Positions 1 through 7,110 are shown, numbered from the stretch's first letter. The stretch is 64,000 bases of DNA from Halochromatium roseum (GCF_016653315.1 NZ_NHSH01000072.1:1-64000), one strand, 5' to 3'. The notes: generated from the letters alone by a model not told the origin. Numbers and translations: made by a program.

Positions 1-145
1 GCGCCGCCCACTTCGTTCCACCGTAACCAACAATTTCTGACAACAGACCCGCAACCCAGCGGCGGTGCTTCTCGTTGAGTTGATCAAAAACCGCCTTGAC
101 GTGCTCTTCTACCGCCTCCGGAATCACAACTTCAACCGCTGCCAT
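1..145 (-). CDS. Transposase, ISAzo13-like, N-terminal part only
   Basis: Only the first 48 codons are inside the window; the gene runs off the left edge. The start is ATG at 145. The visible protein contains LNEKHRRWVAG and then GYGG, which resembles the N-terminal LNEK(Q/T)RR...G(Y/H)GG signature of ISAzo13-family transposases. This is a family resemblance from memory, not a search. The IS end should lie a short way to the right of 145, but I could not identify a terminal inverted repeat because the other end is outside the window. Confidence 0.55.
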   Translation of the reverse strand, partial: MAAVEVVIPEAVEEHVKAVFDQLNEKHRRWVAGLLSEIVGYGGTKWAA

Positions 146-399
146 CTGCTTTCACCCTCGACCCTAACACCACTATAGGCAAGCATACCGACTACAATGA
201 AATCGGGAAACAGTTGATGGACACTTCCTAACCAGCGGGGGCCTGCGCTTCAAGGTCCGTATAGAAGCCGGCCCAGAGCACTGAGACAGCGACGAGTGGT
301 TCGCTCCAACACGCGCGTTGAGCCTGGCGAGCGCCGCTCGCAAGCGGACTAAGGATGCTTGCACGCAGGCGCGGTGAGACAAGCCCGTGGAACCCGGTA
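146..399. other. Non-coding gap between IS fragment and dnaC-like gene
   Basis: No credible gene. An open frame on the minus strand here gives an arginine/serine-rich translation with no recognisable domain. The right end of the IS element probably falls in this stretch. Confidence 0.4.
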
Positions 400-1095
400 T
401 CAAACGCTCTTCAGCACCGTCGAGCCCGATGAGCGGGGTCGTTGCCGATAACTCTCCCAGGCTAAGGCGATCAGCACCGAACCGCCTTCGCAGAGGCGAT
501 CCATGAGTCGCTCGCCAAGGTAGTCGGTGAGCTCATCGCGACTCAGGTTGCTGACCAGCACGGTCGGGCGCAGGTCGCTGTAGCGGGCATCAAGCACATC
601 GAACAGCATCGCCCGGCGTTTGTCAGCGTTGCCGATCGCCATGCCGACCTCATCCATGACCAGCAGATCGACGCGCGTGAGCTGAGCGATGGCCTCGCGC
701 TCGCTGTAGGCGGCATCGGACGCAAAGCTCGCCCGCATCATCCGCAAGGCCTCCGACATCGAGAGCAACAAGACACTGCGACCGGCGGTCAGCACCTCAG
801 CAACGATCGCACAGGCGAGATGGGTCTTGCCGGTACCGGGGGTGCCGACAAGCACCAGACTGTCACCTTGTTGCGAATGCTGCACATGGTCGGCATAGGC
901 CCGACAGAGCCCAAGCACCCGTCGTTGCTCTGCGGTGGTCACCTGATAGTTGGCAAAGGTCTTGTCGCGATAGCGTGCCGGAATCCCGCTGCGCCCGAGC
1001 AGGCGTTCGGAGGCGCGCTGCTGTGCGGCGCGTCGTTCGGCGAGAATCCGCCGCACCTCCTCGCGACCTGGGGCACCCAGTTCCTCAAGCGACAT
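400..1095 (-). CDS. DnaC/IstB-like helicase-loader ATPase
   Basis: AAA+ ATPase of the DnaC type, which loads a replicative helicase on DNA at an element's origin. Counting from the upstream ATG at 1179, Walker A GTPGTGKT is at residues 112-119, Walker B LLVMDEVG near 172-179, and a sensor-1 region LVSNLSRDEL near 208. The ATG at 1095 (protein starting MSLEELGAPG) is preferred because it overlaps the upstream gene by only 11 bases; the ATG at 1179 would overlap it by 95. The C-terminal ERLMDRL...W.SYR is typical of phage DnaC proteins. It is the last gene of a leftward operon with the DnaT-like gene, so a primosome role is likely. Confidence 0.85.
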   Translation of the reverse strand: MSLEELGAPGREEVRRILAERRAAQQRASERLLGRSGIPARYRDKTFANYQVTTAEQRRVLGLCRAYADHVQHSQQGDSLVLVGTPGTGKTHLACAIVAEVLTAGRSVLLLSMSEALRMMRASFASDAAYSEREAIAQLTRVDLLVMDEVGMAIGNADKRRAMLFDVLDARYSDLRPTVLVSNLSRDELTDYLGERLMDRLCEGGSVLIALAWESYRQRPRSSGSTVLKSV

Positions 1096-2002
1096 CACCG
1101 GCGCGCAGCCAGTCGATTTGATCGAGCGGAGTTGTTCCCGCAGCGTAGTCTTTATCGGCCAGTCGCTGACGTGTTTCATGGGTCGACCCCTTGGTCATGC
1201 GCGACTGCAGCAGCTGCAGTCGATTGATGAAGGTGGCATCCCAGCTCTTGCGTGATTCGCCGCAGTCGCGCCAATAGATGATGAATTCATCGATCTGCGC
1301 CTGCACCCAGTCGCGAGTGAGACCGCGCTTGTGCGCCCAGGCATAGACCGACTCACTCGGTTTCCAAGTGGGTGGGATCGGCGCGCTGCGGGCGCGTTGT
1401 TGGTGCGTTGGGGATGCTGGGGGGTCTACAGGGCTCGGTGCCGGTGAAGGCGGTGAGGACGTGACGGGGGCCGGCGCTAGGGCGGCTGGAGGACGCGTCG
1501 CAGCAGCGCTTCCGTCTTGCCGAACCAAGGTCAAATGCTGAGCTTTGCTGGGACTGGTTGCGCTTGGCGCTGGTGTCCGCTTGTGCTCGGCAGGAGGTGG
1601 CGGAGATTGGCGCGCGCTGTCCTTGGGTGCTGGTTCGTCCGCATGGGAAACCTGAGGTGGGCGCGGGAGTGGATCAGCCTCGACAGCAGCCTCAATGGGC
1701 ACCCGGTCATCGGTTGTTGGCACATCTAACGCCGAACACAGCAGCCGGTACCGGGTCGGATACCCGCGGCCGTGGCGTTCTCGCTGCAGGTAACGCCCGT
1801 CCAACCCGGATAGGGCTTTGGTCAGACCGCGCGGCGTCACGGCAGCCAGGGTAGCCAGCTCATGCACCGAGCACTGGCAAGGATGACCGCGATGGAGCTG
1901 CTCGCAGAGGGCCAGCAGCACCAACCGCTGCGACGGCGTGATGCCTGGACACTGCCAGGCCCAGGCGCGCACCGCGTCAATGGGAAGCGGCGTGGTCATC
2001 AC
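1085..2002 (-). CDS. Winged-helix replication protein with DnaT-like C-terminus
   Basis: The first ~70 residues look like a helix-turn-helix/winged-helix of phage replication initiators (GITPSQRLVLLALCEQ, then VHELATLAAVTPRGLTKAL). A long proline/alanine-rich linker follows (about residues 95-205). The C-terminal ~70 residues (WKPSESVYAWAHKRGL...EFIIYWRDCGESRKSWDATF) match the DnaT-type ssDNA-binding domain that pairs with DnaC. The stop overlaps the dnaC-like start and the 5' end overlaps the XRE gene, so the three are probably co-translated. Exact initiator versus adaptor role cannot be told from sequence. Confidence 0.75.
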   Translation of the reverse strand: MMTTPLPIDAVRAWAWQCPGITPSQRLVLLALCEQLHRGHPCQCSVHELATLAAVTPRGLTKALSGLDGRYLQRERHGRGYPTRYRLLCSALDVPTTDDRVPIEAAVEADPLPRPPQVSHADEPAPKDSARQSPPPPAEHKRTPAPSATSPSKAQHLTLVRQDGSAAATRPPAALAPAPVTSSPPSPAPSPVDPPASPTHQQRARSAPIPPTWKPSESVYAWAHKRGLTRDWVQAQIDEFIIYWRDCGESRKSWDATFINRLQLLQSRMTKGSTHETRQRLADKDYAAGTTPLDQIDWLRAGDVA

Positions 2003-2204
2003 GGCGCGGGCTCAGCAGGTCGATCACCTCGACATCCAAGGCCTTGGCAATCTGGGTCAGGCTGTTGAGGGTGGGATTCTCGACCCGGTTCTCCAGACGC
2101 GAAATCCAGCCCTGCGTGACCTTGGCTCGCTGGGCCAATGTGGTTTGGGAATAGCCGAGCTGTTGGCGGCGTTGGCGAATCGTCATTCCGACTGAGCTGC
2201 GCAT
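1977..2204 (-). CDS. Small XRE-family (Cro-like) regulator
   Basis: A 75-residue protein that is almost entirely one XRE helix-turn-helix: RQQLGYSQTTLAQRAKVTQGWISRLENRVENPTLNSLTQIAKAL. It heads the leftward replication operon of element 1 and overlaps the next gene by 26 bases. It probably regulates its own promoter; a 13-bp palindrome (GCCGATTTTCGGC, 2324-2336) lies upstream. A start seven codons downstream (ATG at 2186) is also possible. Confidence 0.8.
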   Translation of the reverse strand: MRSSVGMTIRQRRQQLGYSQTTLAQRAKVTQGWISRLENRVENPTLNSLTQIAKALDVEVIDLLSPRRDDHAASH

Positions 2205-2620
2205 CGAGAACCTCGCAAGCGAACCATCACCAGCGCGGGGGCCTGCTCGATCGACGTCGGCTCAAGCGCGCTGCCAGAGGGATAGGCTAGGCAAAGGGCG
2301 AGGCCGACGCAGTGGGTTTAGATGCCGATTTTCGGCGTGAATTCAGGTTGACAAGACGCTAGAGAGGCGGAAACGGTTGCTGGCACAGCATGCCGGTTTC
2401 ACGCTGCGATCTGTCCACTCGCATGGCGTCGTTGTGGTGGATTTCGGGACGGCTGTAGGAAGCGGCTGTGGTGAGAGGCGAGACCGAGCGCCATGCACGC
2501 GCAGGGGCGCACCGCCGTGCTGTCACTCACTGCTGACAGATCGCTGTCGCCGTCCTGGTCACCGACGAGGGGCGTTCGCGGTGGACGGCCGCCCCTAAGG
2601 CGCGCCATCCCCGCCGAGGA
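2205..2620. other. Intergenic region with one palindrome
   Basis: Both strands have short open frames here, but none shows a domain or ribosome binding site and I reject them. The perfect palindrome GCCGATTTTCGGC at 2324-2336 lies about 120 bp upstream of the small XRE gene and is an operator candidate. Nothing else is visible. Confidence 0.4.
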
Positions 2621-3067
2621 CTAACGCCTCATCTCGAACGCGAACATAAACGTGGTCGCTGCCGCCAGGAAGAGCGAAAAGAAACCCACAGCGTCGAACC
2701 AATGGTGTTGAAGATCGGGCAAGAATCGGGCGATGTACAACGGTAGGATGGCGAGCACCCAAAAGAAGACGCTGCTAATGAGCAGCTTCAGATTTGGCCT
2801 GTCCGTCGGCATTTCGCGGGTCATTGGAGGTTCTGATCGCGACATCACGTAAGCATGGTGCGCCTTGTCGGGATCGACCGGCCCCTGGCCGAACATCGTG
2901 TCGCCGACATGGAAGACGAATCCGCCGTTCTCAGCTCTCTGCAGCGGTGGATACTCGTTGTGCACGGATGCGGTCTCTGGGCTCGCCTGATCCGGATCAA
3001 CAGCCGGTTTGATCTGGTCGGCGAAGCCCCGGATGGCGTCACGAATCTCCTCTTGGCGGGTACTCAT
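2621..3067 (-). CDS. Small protein with two C-terminal membrane segments
   Basis: 148 residues from ATG at 3067 (MSTRQEEIRDAIRG). The first ~90 residues are soluble and acidic. Two hydrophobic segments follow near the C-terminus (LLISSVFFWVLAILPLYIA and FDAVGFFSLFLAAATTFMFAF). I do not recognise the family. It sits leftward next to the repressor gene, where temperate elements often keep exclusion or immunity genes, so a membrane exclusion role is possible but only inferred from position. The longer open frame up to 3349 is rejected because its N-terminal extension is arginine-rich and unstructured. Confidence 0.55.
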   Translation of the reverse strand: MSTRQEEIRDAIRGFADQIKPAVDPDQASPETASVHNEYPPLQRAENGGFVFHVGDTMFGQGPVDPDKAHHAYVMSRSEPPMTREMPTDRPNLKLLISSVFFWVLAILPLYIARFLPDLQHHWFDAVGFFSLFLAAATTFMFAFEMRR

Positions 3068-3285
3068 GGCCTCGGTCCTCAGGTCGATGGGGATCAATGT
3101 AAGACGCACACCGATCGGCTCCCATGGCACCGATCCGGAGACCACGCGCTGCGAAAGGATACCCGACCGCTTCCGATCTGCGAAGCCAGCGGGACTCGTC
3201 GACACCTCAGTAGAACGGAGACGCTGTTTGCGATACGTGCGCTCCGAAGGCTGACGGCGAGGAGAGCGTGTGTCCTCAGCCCACC

Positions 3286-3753
3286 TCAACGGCTCGCGAG
3301 TCGCACCAAGCGGAGCATCGGCTTCTCCGAGATGGACTCGCCATTGCACGCCATCTCGTAGAGCAGCCCGATCAGTTCGGCTTTCTTCTCCGGCGCCATG
3401 CTGCCGCCGATCTCCTCGAGGCCCGCTTCGACGCCGGCGATCACCGAGCCCAGCATCGCCAAATCAAGCCTGTCCTCAACCCCGTCAGGGCGTCCTTCCC
3501 CAGTGGCCAGCCAGCGCAGCGAGACCTGGGTCGTTTGGGCGATTTCCACCAGTTTATCGGCACCAGGCACGCTGGTTCCCGCGAGATACTTGCGGAAGAT
3601 ACTTTCCGAGATTCCACACTTTCGCGCGAAACCCAGGGTGCTCATGCCGCCCTTGATCTCGGCCAGTCGTTGCGGGAAACCGGCGCCATCCCAACCGGGA
3701 TAGCGGGCTGTATCGATGTTTGATGGGGTCTTTGAGGTCTCAACGGCGGACAT
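3286..3753 (-). CDS. XRE-family repressor facing the flhDC-like operon
   Basis: 155 residues from ATG at 3753, preceded by a good ribosome binding site (AAGGA on the minus strand). The N-terminal half holds an XRE helix-turn-helix (FPQRLAEIKGGMSTLGFARKC, GISESIFRKYLAGTSVPGADKLVEIAQ) followed by the common VSLRWLATGEG. The C-terminal part (EKKAELIGLLYEM) is a short helical tail found in similar phage repressors. There is no S24/LexA-type self-cleaving peptidase domain, so SOS induction by cleavage, as for SetR or CI, is not expected directly. It is divergent from the FlhD-like gene with two copies of a 12-bp repeat between them, which suggests it represses that operon. Confidence 0.8.
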   Translation of the reverse strand: MSAVETSKTPSNIDTARYPGWDGAGFPQRLAEIKGGMSTLGFARKCGISESIFRKYLAGTSVPGADKLVEIAQTTQVSLRWLATGEGRPDGVEDRLDLAMLGSVIAGVEAGLEEIGGSMAPEKKAELIGLLYEMACNGESISEKPMLRLVRLASR

Positions 3754-3876
3754 GATCAGCGTCCTTTCCAGGTCAGAATGAACAAAGTGTAACGCTTTAT
3801 CGCGAGTCATTGTTGTGTTTTTCGCGCTGTAGTGCATATCATAGCGCGAACTAAGCTCGATATAACGCTTTATCTG
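3754..3876. promoter_or_regulatory. Divergent repressor/flhDC-like control region
   Basis: TAACGCTTTATC occurs twice in direct orientation, at 3790-3801 and 3863-3874, 73 bp apart, one near each gene start. Between them TTCGCGCT (3821-3828) and AGCGCGAA (3843-3850) form a perfect 8-bp inverted repeat with a 14-bp spacer. A possible rightward promoter is TTGTGT (3813-3818) with TATCAT (3837-3842), whose -10 falls inside the inverted repeat. This layout suits a repressor controlling both directions. Which protein binds which repeat is not shown by sequence. Confidence 0.55.
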
Positions 3877-4197
3877 ATGCCCACAAAGACGGAGGCTGAT
3901 CTGGACCGAGCGGTGGTGACCTTGAATCTGCACTGGCTCCTGAGCGCGCAGGCGCTGGCGCGCTCAGATGTGGAGAAGGCGAGGCTGGTCTACGGTCTTG
4001 ATCTGGAGTTGATCGGCGTGCTGCGCCAGGCCTCGTTCTTGGTGCTGTGCGCCTTGGCGGAGTCGGGGGTGTTGCTGTTTCGACCGCGCTTTCCATCGCG
4101 CTTACTGCATGAGCGCTTGAGCGTTCCCTCGTCGTCGATGGTCGCTTCTGAACTGCAGACGCTGTTGCTGGCTGCCGAGGAGGCGGAGCGCTCATGA
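3877..4197 (+). CDS. FlhD-like transcription activator subunit (SetD/AcaD type)
   Basis: About 106 residues from ATG at 3877. The core LNLHWLLSAQALARSDVEKA, followed by YGLDLELIGVLRQASF and LVLCALAESGVLLFRPRF, aligns by eye with E. coli FlhD (INLSYLLLAQRL...RLGI...LPQMVKLAETNQLVCHFRF). FlhD-type proteins form a hetero-hexamer with FlhC and activate class II promoters. Homologues SetD and AcaD on mobile elements activate conjugation genes. The gene overlaps the FlhC-like gene by ATGA. The upstream GTG at 3832 would place the control repeats inside the coding region, so I prefer 3877, though no strong ribosome site precedes either. Since no flagellar genes are nearby and it sits in a mobile element, a role in element gene activation is inferred. 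Confidence 0.8.
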   Translation: MPTKTEADLDRAVVTLNLHWLLSAQALARSDVEKARLVYGLDLELIGVLRQASFLVLCALAESGVLLFRPRFPSRLLHERLSVPSSSMVASELQTLLLAAEEAERS

Positions 4198-4769
4198 GAC
4201 TGCAGCAATTGGCCCGCACACAGCAGGCCGTCGCGCTGCTCCGATGCGGGATGCGCACGACCTTGGTCCAGCGGATCACGGGTTTGCGGGCTGCGTTGGT
4301 GCGCGAGCTGCACCGGGAGATCCATGCGGACAAGCCCAAGTCTGGACAGCTGCCGAGTACGCACGCGGTGCTGGACTCGGTACTCAGTCAGGCCAGCGCA
4401 TCGCTGTTCATTGCGCTGTATCGGGCGCTCGGTGGTGCCGAGACGGAGCGGCAGATCCAGCTTGAGGCGTTGCTGCAGGCCCATCGGTTGTACCTGGAGC
4501 AGCAGGAGCGCGTCGCGGCTGGTGGCCGGCTGGGACCAGCCATCGATATCAATGCGGCTTGGGTACTGGCCCGGGATCTGACCACCGGGTTGGCGTTGCG
4601 GCGCTTTTGTCGGCAGTGCCGCATCCATTACCTCGCTGCGGACTTTTCGCGCACCGCGTTGCAGTGTCCGATCTGCAGACTCAAGCAACGGGGTGGTTGG
4701 CGAGGACGGGGTGGCGTGCGGCCGGCGAAGGATGATGAGGCCGTTGATGCGCAGCCCCCGGCTCACTGA
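4194..4769 (+). CDS. FlhC-like transcription activator subunit (SetC/AcaC type)
   Basis: 191 residues. The middle contains AHRLYLEQ and INAAWVLARDLTTGLALRRF, closely matching FlhC (AYRLYLEQ...LTRAWTLVRFVESGLLQL). Four cysteines in two CxxC pairs (FCRQC at ~150 and CPIC ~16 residues later) match the zinc site of FlhC. The C-terminal ~30 residues are basic and Gly/Arg-rich, unlike E. coli FlhC. Translationally coupled to the FlhD-like gene. Together they should form a DNA-binding activator complex. The target promoters are unknown; the GTTACCCC repeats at 5423-5449 and 18447-18473 are one candidate class of site. Confidence 0.85.
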   Translation: MRLQQLARTQQAVALLRCGMRTTLVQRITGLRAALVRELHREIHADKPKSGQLPSTHAVLDSVLSQASASLFIALYRALGGAETERQIQLEALLQAHRLYLEQQERVAAGGRLGPAIDINAAWVLARDLTTGLALRRFCRQCRIHYLAADFSRTALQCPICRLKQRGGWRGRGGVRPAKDDEAVDAQPPAH

Positions 4770-5008
4770 CGCCGCTGAGGAGCGCTGTCAAAGAGGCCCC
4801 ACCAGATGAACCCGCCGGCCATGGCTGTGTTCGGCTAGGGATCGCCAAGAAACCGCCCTTCACTCGGTCAACGCTGATCGGCTGCCATCGGCTTGGAACA
4901 CCCTGAATGAGTGAGCGCCGTCTCAAGACCAGAAGGGCCACACCTTTTTCCAGCGAACGGGCGCGAGTCCAGGATCGCGTTTTCCTCCACGACCCAAGCA
5001 GGACGACC

Positions 5009-5260
5009 ATGCAGACACAAACGCAGTGCACCGACAGTACCCCGACTCCCAACGAGCCCCAGGTCGACAACGACCGCTTGATCACTGCCGATGAGGTTCG
5101 GCGTCTGGCTGGCGGCATCAGCGACATGACGTTGTGGCGCTGGATCAAGCTGGGGATCACCCCGGCACCCTTGGTGATCGAGCGTCGCCGTTACTGGTGG
5201 CGATCGGCGGTCGTCGCCTCGCTGACGCACGCAGGACGGGCTAACGCCGAGCAGCTGTGA
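5009..5260 (+). CDS. AlpA-like / excisionase-type DNA-binding protein
   Basis: 83 residues from ATG at 5009, with AGGA five bases upstream. The winged-helix core DRLITADEVRRLAGGISDMTLWRWI...GITPAPLVIERRRYWWRSAVVA is typical of AlpA/MerR-like excisionases that bend att-site DNA or activate integrase genes. It lies about 245 bp from the tRNA-Lys attachment fragment, the usual place for a recombination directionality factor. The open frame extends 34 codons further upstream, but that part has no ribosome site and is unstructured. Confidence 0.75.
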   Translation: MQTQTQCTDSTPTPNEPQVDNDRLITADEVRRLAGGISDMTLWRWIKLGITPAPLVIERRRYWWRSAVVASLTHAGRANAEQL

Positions 5261-5422
5261 GATTGATTAAAGGAGGGGCGGCTGGGAAGTGCTGCGATGG
5301 GAGCCGCTGACAATGACGATCGCCGACCGCCTCCAGTGGTCATCACAACGCGAAGTAGACGGCCAAGCATCCCGACCCAGTGAAGCACCTCGGTCCTGTG
5401 TCAGTGCCTTTCAAACGTCTGC

Positions 5423-5449
5423 AAAATGTTACCCCCAGCGTTACCCCAG
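5423..5449. repeat. 27-bp repeat with two GTTACCCC motifs, copy 1
   Basis: This 27-bp sequence is identical to 18447-18473 inside element 2. It holds two GTTACCCC motifs 12 bp apart (5428-5435 and 5440-5447). It lies between the AlpA-like gene and the tRNA fragment. A shared protein-binding site (replication, recombination or activator) is inferred. Confidence 0.75.
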
Positions 5450-5465
5450 AGGCCTAAAATGAAAA

Positions 5466-5479
5466 ACGGGCTAGCCCGT
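5466..5479 (-). terminator. Terminator downstream of displaced tRNA-Lys end
   Basis: Perfect palindrome ACGGGCTAGCCCGT followed on the minus strand by a T-run (TTTTTC). It lies 25 bp beyond the 3' end of the tRNA-Lys fragment, so it was probably the tRNA terminator before element 2 integrated. Confidence 0.6.
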
Positions 5480-5504
5480 AAAGTAGCTAACCCATTGTTT
5501 TATA

Positions 5505-5549
5505 TGGTGCGCCCTGCAGGGTTCGAACCTGCGACCACCTGATTAAAAG
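5505..5549 (-). pseudogene. tRNA-Lys 3' fragment; left attachment site of element 2
   Basis: Minus-strand reading gives the anticodon-loop end, variable loop, T-arm and CCA end of a tRNA-Lys. 5532-5549 (CGACCACCTGATTAAAAG) is identical to 26719-26736 in the intact tRNA. The T-arm here (GCAGG stem around TTCGAAC) resembles canonical bacterial tRNA-Lys more than the intact copy does. This is what is expected if the element brought its own 3' half and pushed the old one to its far end. Confidence 0.85.
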
Positions 5550-5670
5550 ACCGACTCTCCCGGTTTCGCAAGTCGCTGTCTCGTCTCGCTTTTTCTTCCG
5601 GGTCAACGGCTTACAGTGCCATGCAATTGTTGCGCCTTGTGGCCGTTTGTTGCCGTTTCTGAGCCTCAAC

Positions 5671-5861
5671 TGTGCCGTGAGTGTGCCACGGCACAGCGCT
5701 TTCTTGCTTTGCTGCGTTTGATTCTCAGTTCTCCGCGCAGCAAAATCTCAAGCGTCCGCTCAAAACCCACCATAACCCACCACTAGGCCGTTTTTTGGCC
5801 TTTTTCCTTATACAAGACAAGAGGTTAAGTAGTGGTGGGTTTCCCGCGCAAAACCCACCAC
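5671..5861. repeat. Left-end arm repeats of element 2
   Basis: Contains TGTGCCGTGAGTGTGCCA (5671-5688), which recurs exactly at 26616-26633 near the other end, and AACCCACCA/TGGTGGGTT motifs at 5764-5772, 5774-5782, 5833-5841 and 5852-5860. The last two form an inverted repeat with arms GTGGTGGGTTT and AAACCCACCAC (5832-5861). Similar motifs cluster at the right end. Integrase arm-type sites are the simplest reading. A weak rightward terminator-like GGCC stem with T-run lies at 5785-5806. Confidence 0.6.
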
Positions 5862-5964
5862 ACGCGGTCGATCAGCGCCAGCAAATACCCTCAGCAGGGG
5901 CAATACAACCATGGCGATCAACCCCACGGTCCCGGCAACCGTCAGGGACATCGTGATGGTTCAG

Positions 5965-6017
5965 GGTATGGTCATGTTCACCATACCTTCGCCGATCGTG
6001 GCGTTACCGGGTAACGC
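5965..6017. promoter_or_regulatory. Two adjacent hairpins (GGTATGGT and GCGTTACC)
   Basis: GGTATGGT (5965-5972) pairs with ACCATACC (5980-5987) across a 7-base loop. Immediately to the right, GCGTTACC-G-GGTAACGC (6001-6017) is a perfect palindrome carrying the GTTACC motif seen at 5428, 5440, 18452, 18464 and 18583. Function unknown; a regulatory or recombination site is possible. Confidence 0.4.
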
Positions 6018-6060
6018 GGTAACGGGGATGTCGTGGAGCGTGACCAGATCCAGGTTTGGA

Positions 6061-6405
6061 TTATCTGCGGTGGCAGCGGGTTAGCTTCACCTCGCCGCGC
6101 TCGATGCCAGCCAGGAGGAACCCGGCTTTCTCGCGCTCGACGGCCGCGCGCTTGACGCCGATGCGCTTAGCTTTGGCTTCAGACTCGTTGCCGCGTTTTT
6201 GCTTTGGCTTTGGTGCGGGTTGTGATGGTTCTGCCTCTACCTTCCCGGGTAGCGCCTCAATCTGAGGCGCTACCCGGCTCTGCACCTTCCCGCTATCGTC
6301 GCGCGGCTGTTCGGCTATCTGTGCCTTCGCCGCCTCAGCCCGCTTAGCATTGGCCTCATCGCGCAGACGTTGCTGCTCGGCTCGCCACCAAGCCAGCCAC
6401 AGCAC
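6061..6405 (-). CDS. Hypothetical charged protein
   Basis: 114 residues from a GTG at 6405; an in-frame stop lies just upstream, so no longer start exists. A tryptophan-rich N-terminus (LWLAWWRAEQQRLRDEA) is followed by a Lys/Ala/Glu-rich helical stretch and a proline-rich middle (PSQPAPKPKQKR). I do not recognise a family. It is the leftmost gene of element 2 and ends about 200 bp from the left arm repeats. It may be real but has weak support. Confidence 0.35.
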   Translation of the reverse strand: MLWLAWWRAEQQRLRDEANAKRAEAAKAQIAEQPRDDSGKVQSRVAPQIEALPGKVEAEPSQPAPKPKQKRGNESEAKAKRIGVKRAAVEREKAGFLLAGIERGEVKLTRCHRR

Positions 6406-6522
6406 GGCCTTAGGGGCTCATTGCGCGATTATCGGGCGTCGGGTGCTGTCCAGGTGCGGCTAAGTGGCTGAGGCGCCGTGGCGGGCCTGTGGGCCTAGGT
6501 GCGGGCTGTCTGGCGTTGTACA

Positions 6523-6612
6523 GGCTGCCCCACGCGCGCGCGGGCGCGACCATCTGAAAATGACCCTTTGGCCCGATGTGCCGGGCTGCCCCACGCGCGC
6601 GCGGGCGCGACC
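6523..6612. repeat. 29-bp direct repeat, two copies
   Basis: A 29-bp GC-rich sequence beginning GGCTGCCCCACGCGCGCGCG occurs at 6523-6551 and 6584-6612, offset 61 bp. Because 61 is not a multiple of three, overlapping minus-strand frames both translate a VAPARAWGS-like peptide. Two such frames (6410-6676 and 6495-6689) are open, but I cannot decide whether either is a gene. Confidence 0.7.
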
Positions 6613-6621
6613 GAGTCGGTT

Positions 6622-6643
6622 TTGGCAGTAAATTTACTGCCAA
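6622..6643. promoter_or_regulatory. Perfect 22-bp palindrome
   Basis: Half-site TTGGCAGTAAA is followed directly by its reverse complement, giving an uninterrupted 22-bp palindrome. A-T-rich at the centre and unlike the GC-rich surroundings. An operator or partition-type site is likely; the binding protein is unknown. Confidence 0.6.
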
Positions 6644-6714
6644 CCCGCTCCGTCCCATGCTTCCGATCCGACTCAATCGCTGTCAGCAACGCCTTAACCC
6701 GCCATCTCGGCTCA

Positions 6715-7068
6715 TCAATCTTGGCGAGCGGTGTTGGTCTTGTTCTGGAGCTTCCAGACGTTGTAGATGGGCGGCTCGAAAGACTCGTCGGAAAATTGGA
6801 CTTTGGTGCTTTTTGGAAAATCTTCTAAAATGCACGGAAGTTCCTTTTTCACTACATCAACAGACCCAACCGCCTCGCCAATCTCCTCAGCGGTATAGGC
6901 TTTCAGATACAGATCGCGGATGGTCGCCTTACGCGCTTCGCGGTCGGCTTGGTCAAGGTCTGAGACCCATGACGTAACGGATCGCACGGTAACGGACAGC
7001 AGGCTCGCTAGTGCTTTTTTGCGGTCGGCGTTGCCAAAATTGCAGCGGATTGCCAAGGCGCAGATTTT
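6715..7068 (-). pseudogene. ParB/DNA-methyltransferase-type gene, middle fragment
   Basis: The conserved part reads ALAIRCNFGNADRKKALASL, then SVTVRSVTSWVSDLDQADRE, then YLKAYTAEEIGEAVG, and ends FEPPIYNVWKLQNKTN. This order (HTH, repeated EEIGEAVG helix, then EPPIYNVWK) matches the middle of phage proteins that join a ParB-like domain to a DNA methyltransferase. In those, the next residues are HFGNSEVRW and the methylase. Here the frame stops eight residues later and no methylase follows. The N-terminal part is also absent; upstream sequence (to 7311) is open but unrelated. See the plus-strand piece at 8330-8570. Confidence 0.6.
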
Positions 7069-7110
7069 GCCAGTGGCAATGAGGGGGAGGATGGCAATTG
7101 GCTTGGTGAA

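Noticed and set aside
820-1227. Plus-strand open frame opposite the dnaC-like gene
   Set aside because: Antisense of a gene with clear Walker motifs; translation has no domain.
2377-2608. Open frames on both strands in the gap left of the membrane-protein gene
   Set aside because: Mutually antisense, Arg/Pro-rich, no ribosome site or family features.
3877-4769. Reading the activator pair as Mu-like Mor/C or as host flagellar flhDC
   Set aside because: Sequence pattern and zinc cysteines fit FlhD/FlhC, not Mor; location in an integrated element with a facing repressor and no flagellar genes argues against a host flagellar operon.
5911-6084. 57-codon plus-strand frame MAINPTVPATVRDIVMVQGM...
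   Set aside because: It covers two hairpins and the 3' end of a minus-strand gene, and has a poor ribosome site; the hairpins explain the region better.
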